Shown here one piece after another: positions 7,757 to 15,334 of a stretch of 17,816 nucleotides of DNA. The notes beneath the pieces were generated by a model, which did not search any database, had not been told where the DNA came from, and was given only the letters and a program-made list of their open reading frames with translations. The DNA comes from an uncultured Lachnospiraceae bacterium. GTDB taxonomy: Bacteria; Bacillota; Clostridia; Lachnospirales; Lachnospiraceae. The first letter of the stretch is position 1, and each line of letters begins with the position of its first letter. Where the stretch lies: contig CAJUFQ010000045.1 of assembly GCA_910585625.1 (NCBI GenBank), positions 1 through 17,816 of the forward strand, read 5' to 3'. The translations under genes and the position numbers were made by a program.

Positions 7757-8776
7757 ATGTGGCAGGAAGGCTCCGTATTTTATGAAGATATAAGGGATGT
7801 CTGCAGTATTGATTTTATTCCGTGGGACGAGCTTAAAGGAAAAACGCTGTTTATTACGGGAGCAACGGGCCTAATAGGATCGGCTTTGATTAAATCTTTA
7901 TTACATGCCAGCCGGGAGAGAAAATTAGAGTTGCGTATTATTGCGTTAGTACGCAATCGTAGAAAGGCGGAAGAAAGATTCAGACATGAACTTAATACTG
8001 GCAGGTTAGCCCTTGCTATTGGTACGGTAGAAGAACTTCCCAAAACGGAAGAAAACGTAGATTATATTATCCATGGGGCGAGCCAGACCGCCAGCAAAGA
8101 GTTTGTACAGCATGCAGTTGAGACAATTAATACCTCTGTTCTCGGAACCATGAACCTCCTGGAATTTGCAAAAGATAAACAAGTAAAGAGCTTCATTTAT
8201 CTGTCCAGCATGGAAATGTACGGATACCCTGAAAAAGGGCATAAAGTAAAAGAACATGAGGCCGGCGCATTGTCTCCGCTTACACTGCGCAATAGCTATC
8301 CCGTCAGCAAGCTGATGTGTGAGTCGCTTTGCTGCGCATACGCGAATGAATTTGGCATCCCTGCCAAAATCATTCGGCTGACACAGACTTTCGGGCCCGG
8401 CGTAAATTATAACGACACGCGTATTTTTGCCTATTTTGCAAGATGCGCTATTGAAAAACAGGATATTATCTTAAAGACAAAAGGAGAGACAGAGCGGTCT
8501 TATCTATATACCACGGACGCCGTTACGGCAATACTTACTGTTTTACTGAAAGGGAAAAATGGACAGGCATATAACGCAGCGGATGAGGATACGTACTGCT
8601 CTATTGCACAGATGGCAGAAAGGATAGCCGCAGAAGCCGGAATTAAAGTCGCATATGAATTAGAGGATGAAGCGGACAATGGGTTTCCGCAGACGCTTTA
8701 CATGGATTTAGACACAACTCTCTTAAAAGCGCTCGGATGGCGAACGCTCGTTCGCGGGGGGGGGCGCACTAAATAA
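7757..8776 (+). CDS. Extended SDR NAD(P)-dependent epimerase/dehydratase or reductase, C-terminus frameshifted at a G9 tract
   Basis: As read, this encodes 339 residues. The Rossmann motif GATGLIG is at 35-41, a serine pair in IYLSSMEMYG at 150-151, and the catalytic YPVSK at 181-185, so it is an extended SDR related to sugar-nucleotide epimerases and dehydratases. A GGAGGT lies before the start. Position directly after the cytidylyltransferase suggests that it reduces a keto-sugar phosphate or acts on its nucleotide product. Pneumococcal arabinitol and mannitol loci pair such genes, but the exact substrate is unknown. The reading frame ends with an odd tail, LVRGGGRTK, produced by nine G at 8756-8764. 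One frame over, the sequence continues LNNMYQRMIDFLIRSENYVQR to a stop at 8832-8834, which looks like the normal C-terminus. With eight G the protein would be 358 residues. Confidence 0.82.
   Translation: MWQEGSVFYEDIRDVCSIDFIPWDELKGKTLFITGATGLIGSALIKSLLHASRERKLELRIIALVRNRRKAEERFRHELNTGRLALAIGTVEELPKTEENVDYIIHGASQTASKEFVQHAVETINTSVLGTMNLLEFAKDKQVKSFIYLSSMEMYGYPEKGHKVKEHEAGALSPLTLRNSYPVSKLMCESLCCAYANEFGIPAKIIRLTQTFGPGVNYNDTRIFAYFARCAIEKQDIILKTKGETERSYLYTTDAVTAILTVLLKGKNGQAYNAADEDTYCSIAQMAERIAAEAGIKVAYELEDEADNGFPQTLYMDLDTTLLKALGWRTLVRGGGRTK
8740..8764 (+). repeat. Hairpin followed by a nine-G homopolymer inside the SDR gene
   Basis: GCGAAC (8740-8745) pairs with GTTCGC (8750-8755) across a GCTC loop, and nine G follow at 8756-8764. 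The tract lies in codons 334-336 of the SDR. Losing one G, or gaining two, joins the upstream frame to the downstream MYQRMIDFLIRS frame. Homopolymers of this length are prone to slipped-strand mispairing and also to sequencing error. Confidence 0.85.
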
Positions 8777-8820
8777 TATGTATCAGAGAATGATTGATTT
8801 TTTAATAAGGAGTGAGAATT

Positions 8821-9864
8821 ATGTTCAAAGATAAAACATTACTAATCACCGGGGGCACAGGTTCCTTCGGCAACGCAGTCTTAAACCGCTTTCTTGATAC
8901 GGATATCGGGGAAATCCGTATCTTTTCCAGAGATGAAAAAAAACAGGACGACATGCGCCATGAATATCAGGCAAAATGCCCGCAAGCAAGCGGCAAAATA
9001 AAGTTTTTCATTGGCGATGTCAGAGATCTGTCTTCTGTAAAAAATGCTATGTACGGTGTAGATTACATATTCCATGCAGCGGCATTAAAACAGGTTCCTT
9101 CCTGCGAATTTTTTCCGGTTGAAGCCGTTAAGACAAATGTCCTTGGCACAGAAAATGTATTGACAGCCGCCATCCAGGCAGGCGTGAAAAAAGTTATCTG
9201 CCTATCCACAGATAAAGCGGCGTATCCTGTTAACGCCATGGGAACTTCTAAGGCAATGATGGAAAAAGTCATTGTGGCAAAGTCAAGAACCGTATCTCCA
9301 GAAAGTACAAATATCTGCTGTACAAGGTATGGCAATGTGATGTGTTCCAGAGGCTCTGTGATACCGCTGTTCATTGAACAGATAAAATCCGGCAGTCCGA
9401 TGACTGTCACAGAGCCGGAAATGACACGGTTCATCATGAGCCTGGAAGAAGCCGTGGAGCTAGTTGTTTTTGCATTCCAGAATGCTTCTGCCGGAGATAT
9501 TATGGTACAGAAAGCTCCGGCATGTACAATTGAAGTGCTGGCAAAGGCAGTAGCCGGGCTGTTTGACCCGGAACATGAGATAAAAGTAATCGGCATCCGG
9601 CACGGCGAAAAAATGTATGAAACGCTCCTTACCAACGAGGAATGCGCCAATGCCATAGATATGGGGAATTTCTACCGTGTGCCCTGCGACAGGCGGGATT
9701 TGAATTACGATAAATATTTTAAAGAAGGCAATACAGAAAGGACAAAACTTTCCGAGTTTAATTCCAACAACACACAACTCTTAAATGTGGAGCAGGTAAA
9801 GAAAAAACTTCTGGAACTGTCCTATATTCAGGACGAACTGGAAATTATGAGAGGACGGCAATAA
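8821..9864 (+). CDS. capE: CapE/FnlA-type UDP-GlcNAc 4,6-dehydratase/5-epimerase
   Basis: This enzyme starts UDP-L-FucNAc synthesis by converting UDP-GlcNAc to a 4-keto-6-deoxy intermediate with 5-epimerisation. The 347-residue product is an extended SDR with GGTGSFG at 11-17, FHAAALKQVP at 84-93, and STDKAAYPVNAMGTSK at 129-144. In the last block methionine (M140) replaces the usual active-site tyrosine before K144, a hallmark of the CapE/FnlA/FlaA1 group, and the aspartate and lysine of the SxDK motif take part in catalysis. The C-terminal part has RHGEKMYETL at 260-269. I chose ATG 8821 over GTG 8812 because AAGGAG (8807-8812) would overlap the GTG and has an 8-nt spacing to the ATG. CapF and CapG homologues follow, but with an acyltransferase gene between. 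S. aureus capE and E. coli fnlA are the named equivalents. Confidence 0.92.
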   Translation: MFKDKTLLITGGTGSFGNAVLNRFLDTDIGEIRIFSRDEKKQDDMRHEYQAKCPQASGKIKFFIGDVRDLSSVKNAMYGVDYIFHAAALKQVPSCEFFPVEAVKTNVLGTENVLTAAIQAGVKKVICLSTDKAAYPVNAMGTSKAMMEKVIVAKSRTVSPESTNICCTRYGNVMCSRGSVIPLFIEQIKSGSPMTVTEPEMTRFIMSLEEAVELVVFAFQNASAGDIMVQKAPACTIEVLAKAVAGLFDPEHEIKVIGIRHGEKMYETLLTNEECANAIDMGNFYRVPCDRRDLNYDKYFKEGNTERTKLSEFNSNNTQLLNVEQVKKKLLELSYIQDELEIMRGRQ

Positions 9865-9865
9865 C

Positions 9866-10891
9866 ATGGTGACAGCAATAACGACAGGCCAAAACAAAGC
9901 GGACTGCCTAAACCTCATAAGGTTTATGGCGGCATTTCAGGTTTTTTGGGGACATGCGTCAGAACACCTGGAATTGCCTGTGCCGGAAAACATATTCAGG
10001 ATTGTAAGCACCTTACAAGGCGTACCCGTTTTCTTTATCATTAGCGGTTTTTTGATTTGGGCTTCGCTCGGAAAAAATAATGATTTTAAAGTTTTTGTAA
10101 AAAAGCGGATACTGAGGCTCTATCCGGAACTGTGGGGCGGCGTATTACTGTGCGCTGCTTCCATTATTGTTTTGTATGGTTCAGACCTTGAGTGGAAATC
10201 TTTTACTGCGTGGATTTTTACCCAGAGTACGGTACTGCAGTTTTGGACACCGGACAGCCTGCGCATGTTTGGCTGCGGAACGCCAAACGGCGCATTATGG
10301 ACAATCGGGGTTATGGTGCAGTCTTACATTGTAATCTATCTGCTTTATAAATTTTTGCATAAGGGACCGCTTATAAAATGGGCGGCAGTCGTTGCGGCCG
10401 GAGCAGGGATAAATATAATTACGCCATTGCTGGACGGACAAATCCCGGAAATCTTATATAAACTGTTTGCTAATACATTTATTCCGTATATTTGGATTTT
10501 TGTGATAGGAGCATTTTTACAAGAGAATTTTGAACAGCTCATCGAAATACTGAAAAAATATTGGTATCTGTTTAGTGTAGGCGCTGTATTGGTCACTTAT
10601 TTCAGAATTGATATTGGGGTGTACGGAACATTAAAGGTACTGCTTTTGGCCCCTGCAATCATTGGTTTTGCATATCGGTATGGAAAGCTCAATGTGAAGC
10701 ATGATATTTCGTATGGATTCTACATATACCATATGATAGTTATCAATGTAATGATAGAGTTCGGAATGAGAGGAAGGCTGACGGACCTGTGGATTGCTTT
10801 TGGGATATCTGCGATTTTAGCCATGGCCTCATATTTTAGTATCGGGAAATTGAGCAGGCGGGCAAAAAGCCGGTTAAAAACAGCCATATAA
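9866..10891 (+). CDS. Acyltransferase-3 family membrane O-acyltransferase
   Basis: This 341-residue membrane protein belongs to the acyltransferase-3 family (PF01757), which puts acetyl or other acyl groups on surface sugars. The family's R-X10-H motif is present as R19 and H30 in LIRFMAAFQVFWGH. GVPVFFIISGFLIW at 52-65 and RILRLYPEL at 81-89 are also typical. About ten hydrophobic segments span the rest and the C-terminus is basic. There is no SGNH extension, so the length is that of the core membrane domain. The gene starts 2 nt after the capE stop, with GAGG about 11 nt upstream, so it is probably translationally linked. It separates capE from capF, which are usually adjacent. The likely target is the polysaccharide repeat unit; which sugar is acylated is unknown. 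Confidence 0.88.
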   Translation: MVTAITTGQNKADCLNLIRFMAAFQVFWGHASEHLELPVPENIFRIVSTLQGVPVFFIISGFLIWASLGKNNDFKVFVKKRILRLYPELWGGVLLCAASIIVLYGSDLEWKSFTAWIFTQSTVLQFWTPDSLRMFGCGTPNGALWTIGVMVQSYIVIYLLYKFLHKGPLIKWAAVVAAGAGINIITPLLDGQIPEILYKLFANTFIPYIWIFVIGAFLQENFEQLIEILKKYWYLFSVGAVLVTYFRIDIGVYGTLKVLLLAPAIIGFAYRYGKLNVKHDISYGFYIYHMIVINVMIEFGMRGRLTDLWIAFGISAILAMASYFSIGKLSRRAKSRLKTAI

Positions 10892-10924
10892 ATTGATAAC
10901 CGGAAGTTTGAATGGAGGATATAA

Positions 10925-12076
10925 ATGATGAAAATATTAGTAACCGGCGCAAACGGATTTATAGGGAGAAACCTGACTGCCACCTTACATAATATCCGCA
11001 CGGGAAAGGATAAGTCTTTTGGATTAACAGACAATTTAACGATATATGAATATGATATAGAATCCAGCGAATCGTTACTGGATGCATACTGCGCAGACTG
11101 CGATTTCGTGTTCCATCTGGCAGGAGTAAACCGCCCGAAAGAGCAGCATGAATTTATGGACGGAAATTTTGGGTTCACATCGCTCCTTCTGGATACATTA
11201 AAAAAGCATCGCAATACCTGCCCCATCATGGTTTCCTCTTCTATCCAGGCTACATTGGACAACCCTTATGGCAAGAGCAAAAAAGCAGGGGAAGATCTGA
11301 TTTTCTCTTATGGAAAAGATGTTGGCACAGACGTCTATGTGTACCGTTTTCCCAATGTATTTGGGAAATGGTGCCGCCCAAATTACAATTCCGCAATAGC
11401 AACATTCTGCCATAATATCGCCAATGGCTTGCCCATTCAGGTAAATGACCCTTCCGTGGTAATGAATCTGGTTTATATTGATGATGTGGTTGCAGAACTC
11501 GTGGCCGCATTAAATAACCAGGCGCATATCGATAAACAGGGATATAGTTTTGTGCCTGCTGTCCACACTGCCACATTAGGGGAAATTGCAGAGCTGCTGT
11601 ACTCCTTTAAAAATAGCCGTGAAGACCTTAGTATTCCCGATATGGCAGAATGCGGGCTTACAAAGAAATTATATGCCACTTATTTAAGCTATCTCCCTAC
11701 CGATAGCTTTTGCTATCCGTTAAAAATGAATAAGGATGAAAGGGGAAGCTTTACAGAAATTATCCGAACCGCTGACAGAGGCCAGTTTTCGGTAAATATC
11801 TCCAAACCAGGTATTACGAAAGGAGAACACTGGCATCATACGAAAAATGAAAAGTTCGTGGTGGTCAGCGGGAAGGGCCTGATACAGTTCCGTAAAATTG
11901 GCAGCGATGAAGTTATTGAATATCATGTAAGCGGTGAAAAATTAGAGGTGGTGGATATTCCTACCGGCTATACGCATAATATTATCAATGAAGGCAGTAC
12001 AGATCTTATAACGTTTATGTGGTGCAGCGAATGCTTTCATCCAGAAAGGCCGGATACGTATTCCATGAAAGTTTGA
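10925..12076 (+). CDS. capF: CapF/FnlB-type UDP-4-keto-6-deoxy-sugar reductase with C-terminal cupin
   Basis: This 383-residue bifunctional enzyme carries out the middle step to UDP-L-FucNAc. The N-terminal SDR domain has TGANGFIG at 7-14, FHLAGVNRP at 63-71 and the catalytic YGKSK at 115-119 and should do the NADPH-dependent C4 reduction. The C-terminal domain is a cupin with GEHWHHTKNEKF at 300-311 and a further histidine in GYTHNI near 351. These are candidate metal ligands, and in S. aureus CapF this domain performs 3-epimerisation. The full length fits the family. GGAGG at 10914-10918 precedes the start; a second ATG one codon later is equally possible. The CapE homologue upstream supplies the substrate, and the CapG homologue downstream uses the product. 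Confidence 0.92.
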   Translation: MMKILVTGANGFIGRNLTATLHNIRTGKDKSFGLTDNLTIYEYDIESSESLLDAYCADCDFVFHLAGVNRPKEQHEFMDGNFGFTSLLLDTLKKHRNTCPIMVSSSIQATLDNPYGKSKKAGEDLIFSYGKDVGTDVYVYRFPNVFGKWCRPNYNSAIATFCHNIANGLPIQVNDPSVVMNLVYIDDVVAELVAALNNQAHIDKQGYSFVPAVHTATLGEIAELLYSFKNSREDLSIPDMAECGLTKKLYATYLSYLPTDSFCYPLKMNKDERGSFTEIIRTADRGQFSVNISKPGITKGEHWHHTKNEKFVVVSGKGLIQFRKIGSDEVIEYHVSGEKLEVVDIPTGYTHNIINEGSTDLITFMWCSECFHPERPDTYSMKV

Positions 12077-12200
12077 CACAATAAAGAAGTATCAATACAT
12101 CACTGAACGTAGGGCTGTGATACTGATAGCGGCATATCCAATTTCGAAAGGCGCATACACCTAACAGCAGATATTAAAGAACGGAAAGGTATGGAATAAT
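12077..12200 (+). promoter_or_regulatory. Unusually long capF-capG gap with a small inverted repeat
   Basis: This 124-nt gap is the longest inside the operon. AGTATCA near 12089-12095 is complementary to TGATACT near 12119-12125, giving a 7-bp stem with a long loop and no T tract. A perfect TTGACA covers the capF stop (12073-12078), but the best -10 at 17-nt spacing, TACATC, is poor. An internal promoter for capG is possible but weakly supported. Confidence 0.25.
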
Positions 12201-13340
12201 ATGAGAAAATTAAAACTAATGACAATAGTAGGAACAAGGCCGGAAATCATCCGGCTGTCTGAAGTAATCAAAAAATGCGATATTTATTTTGAACAGAAAC
12301 TTGTCCATACTGGACAGAATTGGGATTACGAGCTGAACCAGATATTTTTTGAGGATTTAGGGCTGCGGGAACCGGACCACTATCTGGATGCCGTAGGAAG
12401 CGATTTGGGAGAGACTATTGGAAATATCATCGCAAAAAGTTATCATATCATGGAAGAGGAAGCGCCTGACGCATTATTAATATTAGGCGATACAAACTCC
12501 TGCCTGTCGGCAATCTCTGCAAAGCGCCTGCATATCCCGATTTTCCATATGGAAGCAGGTAACAGATGCTTTGATGAATGTCTGCCGGAAGAAACAAACC
12601 GCAGGATTGTAGACCATATTGCAGATGTAAATATGTGTTATTCAGAACATGCCAGGAGATATTTAAATTACGAGGGAACCGCAAAAGAACGGACATATGT
12701 TACAGGCTCCCCTATGGCCGAAGTATTGTCCAAAAACTTAAGCAAGATAAAACAGAGCCGTGTACTAGAGACATTGGGGGTGAAAGCCGGAAAATATATC
12801 CTGCTGTCCGCACACCGGGAGGAAAACATTGACAATGAGAAAAATTTTATGGAGCTGATGAACGCGGTAAACGCCATGGCAGAAACATATCAGGTTCCAA
12901 TTATTTACAGTACGCATCCCAGGAGTAAAAAATATATTGAAAAAAGAAACTTTAAGTTCCATTCGCTGGTACGCAGCCTGCCGCCATTTGGATTTTCCGA
13001 TTACAACCATCTGCAGCTCAATGCTTTTTGCGTGGTATCGGACAGCGGAACGCTGCCGGAAGAATCTTCCTATTTCAACAGTAAAGGGATGCCGTTTCCG
13101 GCCGTATGTGTGCGGACAAGCACGGAACGGCCGGAGGCGATTGACAAAGGGAACTTTATCATTGGAAGCATTACCGCTGAGCAGGTATTGCAGGCAGTGG
13201 ATATGGCTGTGTCCATGCATAGAAATGGGGACTTCGGCGTAGATGTCCCTGATTATCTGAATGAAAACGTAAGCACAAAGGTCGTGAAGCTCATTCAGAG
13301 TTATACCGGAATTGTAAATAAAATGGTGTGGAGGAAATAA
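12201..13340 (+). CDS. capG: CapG/FnlC-type UDP-GlcNAc 2-epimerase family enzyme (final UDP-L-FucNAc step)
   Basis: This 379-residue protein is a hydrolysing or non-hydrolysing UDP-HexNAc 2-epimerase relative and has the GT-B-like epimerase fold. Family marks are GTRPEIIRL at 11-19, HTGQNWDYEL at 36-45, LILGDTNSCLS near 93-103, HMEAGNRCFDECLPEETNR at 116-134 and SDSGTLPEES near 280-289. The GNRCFDECLPEE block, rather than the GLRT of WecB, points to the CapG/FnlC/WbjD group, which converts UDP-2-acetamido-2,6-dideoxy-L-talose to UDP-L-FucNAc. Together with CapE and CapF it completes the pathway. The ribosome binding site is only AAAGG about 11 nt away. It is the last gene before a strong terminator whose stem includes its final codons. 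Confidence 0.92.
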   Translation: MRKLKLMTIVGTRPEIIRLSEVIKKCDIYFEQKLVHTGQNWDYELNQIFFEDLGLREPDHYLDAVGSDLGETIGNIIAKSYHIMEEEAPDALLILGDTNSCLSAISAKRLHIPIFHMEAGNRCFDECLPEETNRRIVDHIADVNMCYSEHARRYLNYEGTAKERTYVTGSPMAEVLSKNLSKIKQSRVLETLGVKAGKYILLSAHREENIDNEKNFMELMNAVNAMAETYQVPIIYSTHPRSKKYIEKRNFKFHSLVRSLPPFGFSDYNHLQLNAFCVVSDSGTLPEESSYFNSKGMPFPAVCVRTSTERPEAIDKGNFIIGSITAEQVLQAVDMAVSMHRNGDFGVDVPDYLNENVSTKVVKLIQSYTGIVNKMVWRK

Positions 13341-13360
13341 GCCCCACACCATTTTATTTA
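13315..13360. terminator. Bidirectional intrinsic terminator shared by capG and the convergent ATPase gene
   Basis: A 17-bp perfect stem pairs 13315-13331 with 13344-13360 around a 12-nt loop. The core GGTGTGG/CCACACC is flanked by A-rich and T-rich arms, so both strands give a G+C core followed by a U-rich run. The capG stop codon lies in the loop, and the stop of the minus-strand gene (13358-13360) lies in the distal arm. Confidence 0.85.
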
Positions 13361-15082
13361 TTCCTGCATCTGAGAAATTCCCTCTTCCCATCGCAAGACC
13401 ATACATTCTTTGCGGAAGAAGCAGATGCCGTAGGCAAGAATATCCGCATATCCTTCCTGACTCAGCTCCTCTTTATATTTTTGCTCCGTTATCTGCCTGA
13501 GCGCGGCTTTACAGCCTTTTTCCATGTCGCGGAAACTTCTGACAGCCTTAAGCTCCAGAACCACTGCCCGCCCCCCGCGTATCCTTGGCGTCTTTAAGAG
13601 GATGTCCGCGCGTCCAAGCCCAGTCTCTCGGTTGGAAAGGACACGGTATTTTCCGTTCTGCCCAAGCAGCCCGGCAAGGAAGCCGTGGTAATAATTCTCG
13701 CCATAGTCGAAGTAACTGATAGTCTGCTCTAAGAAGCCGCAGATTTCCCGCTCCATCGCCTCTGCGTCCCCTTCCTCAATCGCTGCATAGAGGGGCGACA
13801 TCTGGAACGTTTTCTGTTTCTTTTCAAACCAGAGGGAAATCGTATTCTCATAAATATACGAAACTTCCATATTGGGGACTGCCATGGTGAGGAAACGTTT
13901 CGTACCTTCCTGGCGCATGGAGACTTTCTTCATATAGCCGGTGAAGAACAGGAAATTCCACAGGTTGTCCTCAGAATCGTAGATACTGTCGTAAGTGATG
14001 TCCTCATGGACAGGCTTTTCAATCGTCCCTCCGTTCATCAGATGCTCCAGCAGGCCCTTCATCTCACCATCCCCATCGTCAATCCGCTCTACTAAGTTCC
14101 TCACGATGTCGTTGGAACTGGTATTTGCCCAGTAAGGGGCGGGAAAGGCTTTGGGATTGGTGGCAATGGCGTCCATATAATTGAGAATGCTCCAGGGATT
14201 GTAGACCTCAGCTTTCCCAAAACGGTAGCCGTCATACCAACGCCTTGTTTCCTCCAGGTTTGCTTCCCGGCCATAAGCAGTCAGCATATCCCGCGTCTCC
14301 TGCTCCGTAAACCCGAAATATTCTCCATAACTGTCATCCAGGATGGAACATATCTTGAGATTGTTAAGCCCGGTGAAAATAGATTCCCGGGACACCCGCA
14401 GGCATCCGGTGATAACAGCAAACTCCAAGTAGGGATTTGTCTTAAGGGCAGATCCAAACAGCGAGCGGATAAAGGCTACCATATCATCATAACAGCCGCT
14501 GAAATAAGAACTCTCCAGAGGGACGTCGTACTCATCAATCAGAATGATGCATTTCTTCCCATATGCCTGGTATAGGCATTTTGAGAGGAACGCAAGACCT
14601 TCGTAATAGTCGACGTCATCGGCACATCTTGATCGGATTGCTTTATATCTCTGCACATCTTCTGGGTTTTTAAGCCTGCCGGCAACCATTTTCTCGTGCC
14701 GGTCGTATTCTTCCGCGATGGCGTTCCTCAGGAGAGAAAAAGCCATATCAAAACGATTCTGTTTCGCCGATTTCAATGTTAGCGTGATGACCGGATATTG
14801 CCCCATTTCCCTTCGGTATCCTTCTCCGGCGCCCGCAATCGCAAGCCCTGAGAAGAGCTGTGCATGTTTCCTGTTCAGCTCGGCATCCCCGGTATCCTCA
14901 AAATAGTATTTCAGCATACTTAAGTTCAGGGTTTTCCCGAACCTCCTAGGGCGTGTGAAAAGGTTGACCTTACCCATTTTATCGAGCAGTTCTTTTATCA
15001 TAAGCGTCTTGTCTACATAATAGTAATTTTTGGCAATGATTTCTTCAAAATCGTCTACGCCGATTGGCAATGGTTGGTACAT
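13358..15082 (-). CDS. AAA-ATPase-like protein with C-terminal PD-(D/E)XK nuclease-like domain (copy A, intact)
   Basis: This 574-residue protein has the two-part form of the predicted AAA-ATPase (PF09820) plus nuclease-superfamily (PF08011) family, which is common in gut bacteria but of unknown function. The N-terminal part has a Walker A-like RPRRFGKT at 44-51 and Walker B CIILIDEYD at 178-186. The C-terminal part has YYHGFLAGLL at 464-473, D493 in GRADILL and ELK at 510-512, matching the D-ExK core of PD-(D/E)XK enzymes. GGAGG lies upstream of the start. It is divergent from the XRE gene at 15335, so co-regulation is likely. A role in nucleic-acid processing, defence or element maintenance would be inference; no defence partner is visible. 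A decayed paralogue lies at 15805-16862. Confidence 0.9.
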   Translation of the reverse strand: MYQPLPIGVDDFEEIIAKNYYYVDKTLMIKELLDKMGKVNLFTRPRRFGKTLNLSMLKYYFEDTGDAELNRKHAQLFSGLAIAGAGEGYRREMGQYPVITLTLKSAKQNRFDMAFSLLRNAIAEEYDRHEKMVAGRLKNPEDVQRYKAIRSRCADDVDYYEGLAFLSKCLYQAYGKKCIILIDEYDVPLESSYFSGCYDDMVAFIRSLFGSALKTNPYLEFAVITGCLRVSRESIFTGLNNLKICSILDDSYGEYFGFTEQETRDMLTAYGREANLEETRRWYDGYRFGKAEVYNPWSILNYMDAIATNPKAFPAPYWANTSSNDIVRNLVERIDDGDGEMKGLLEHLMNGGTIEKPVHEDITYDSIYDSEDNLWNFLFFTGYMKKVSMRQEGTKRFLTMAVPNMEVSYIYENTISLWFEKKQKTFQMSPLYAAIEEGDAEAMEREICGFLEQTISYFDYGENYYHGFLAGLLGQNGKYRVLSNRETGLGRADILLKTPRIRGGRAVVLELKAVRSFRDMEKGCKAALRQITEQKYKEELSQEGYADILAYGICFFRKECMVLRWEEGISQMQE

Positions 15083-15148
15083 CTAATGCCCTCCATTTCT
15101 GTAAAATTATACATATTGATGGTTTACAAAAATATGTCGTATATATCT

Positions 15149-15177
15149 ATTTTACAATACTTCCTATTGGTTTACAA
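15149..15177 (-). promoter_or_regulatory. Predicted promoter of the copy A ATPase gene
   Basis: On the minus strand, TTGTAA (15172-15177) and TAAAAT (15149-15154) are separated by exactly 17 nt. The equivalent site of copy B has the same TTGTAA and spacing. TTTACAA occurs three times on the + strand here (15123, 15151, 15171), so repeated -35-like boxes or regulator sites are possible. Confidence 0.55.
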
Positions 15178-15246
15178 TGCGTTCTGTCCAAAGTTTTTTC
15201 TGTGATAATATCGTGTGATTTGCCGTGAGCGTATTTATTTTTCTCG

Positions 15247-15275
15247 TTTCGCGTAAACTGTGGAATGGGTATAAA
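15247..15275 (+). promoter_or_regulatory. Predicted promoter of the copy A XRE gene
   Basis: TTTCGC (15247-15252), a 17-nt spacer and TATAAA (15270-15275) precede the regulator. Copy B has TTTCGC and TATATC at the same spacing, followed in both copies after 5 nt by CATTTAAGAT. The -35 is a weak match, so the support comes from conservation between copies. Confidence 0.5.
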
Positions 15276-15280
15276 TCCTT

Positions 15281-15316
15281 CATTTAAGATGAAAAAGACG
15301 TAAATAATCTTACATG
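15281..15316 (+). promoter_or_regulatory. Candidate operator, inverted repeat at the XRE transcription start (copy A)
   Basis: CATTTAAGAT (15281-15290) is mirrored by ATCTTACATG (15307-15316), nine of ten positions complementary, placed where transcription should begin. In copy B the left arm is identical (17070-17079) but the right arm matches only seven of ten (17101-17110) and lies farther away. Autoregulation by the XRE protein is inference. Confidence 0.35.
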
Positions 15317-15334
15317 AACGGAGGTATTTTCACT

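Noticed and set aside
9063..9656. A 197-codon minus-strand open frame inside capE
   Set aside because: It lies fully antisense to a well-supported SDR gene, has no family features and low-complexity Ser/Thr/Ala content typical of a shadow frame.
10720..11262. A 180-codon minus-strand open frame over the acyltransferase-capF junction
   Set aside because: It covers two genes with clear motifs and ribosome binding sites on the other strand.
12765..13406. A 213-codon minus-strand open frame over the end of capG
   Set aside because: It is antisense to conserved capG blocks, crosses the terminator and resembles no family.
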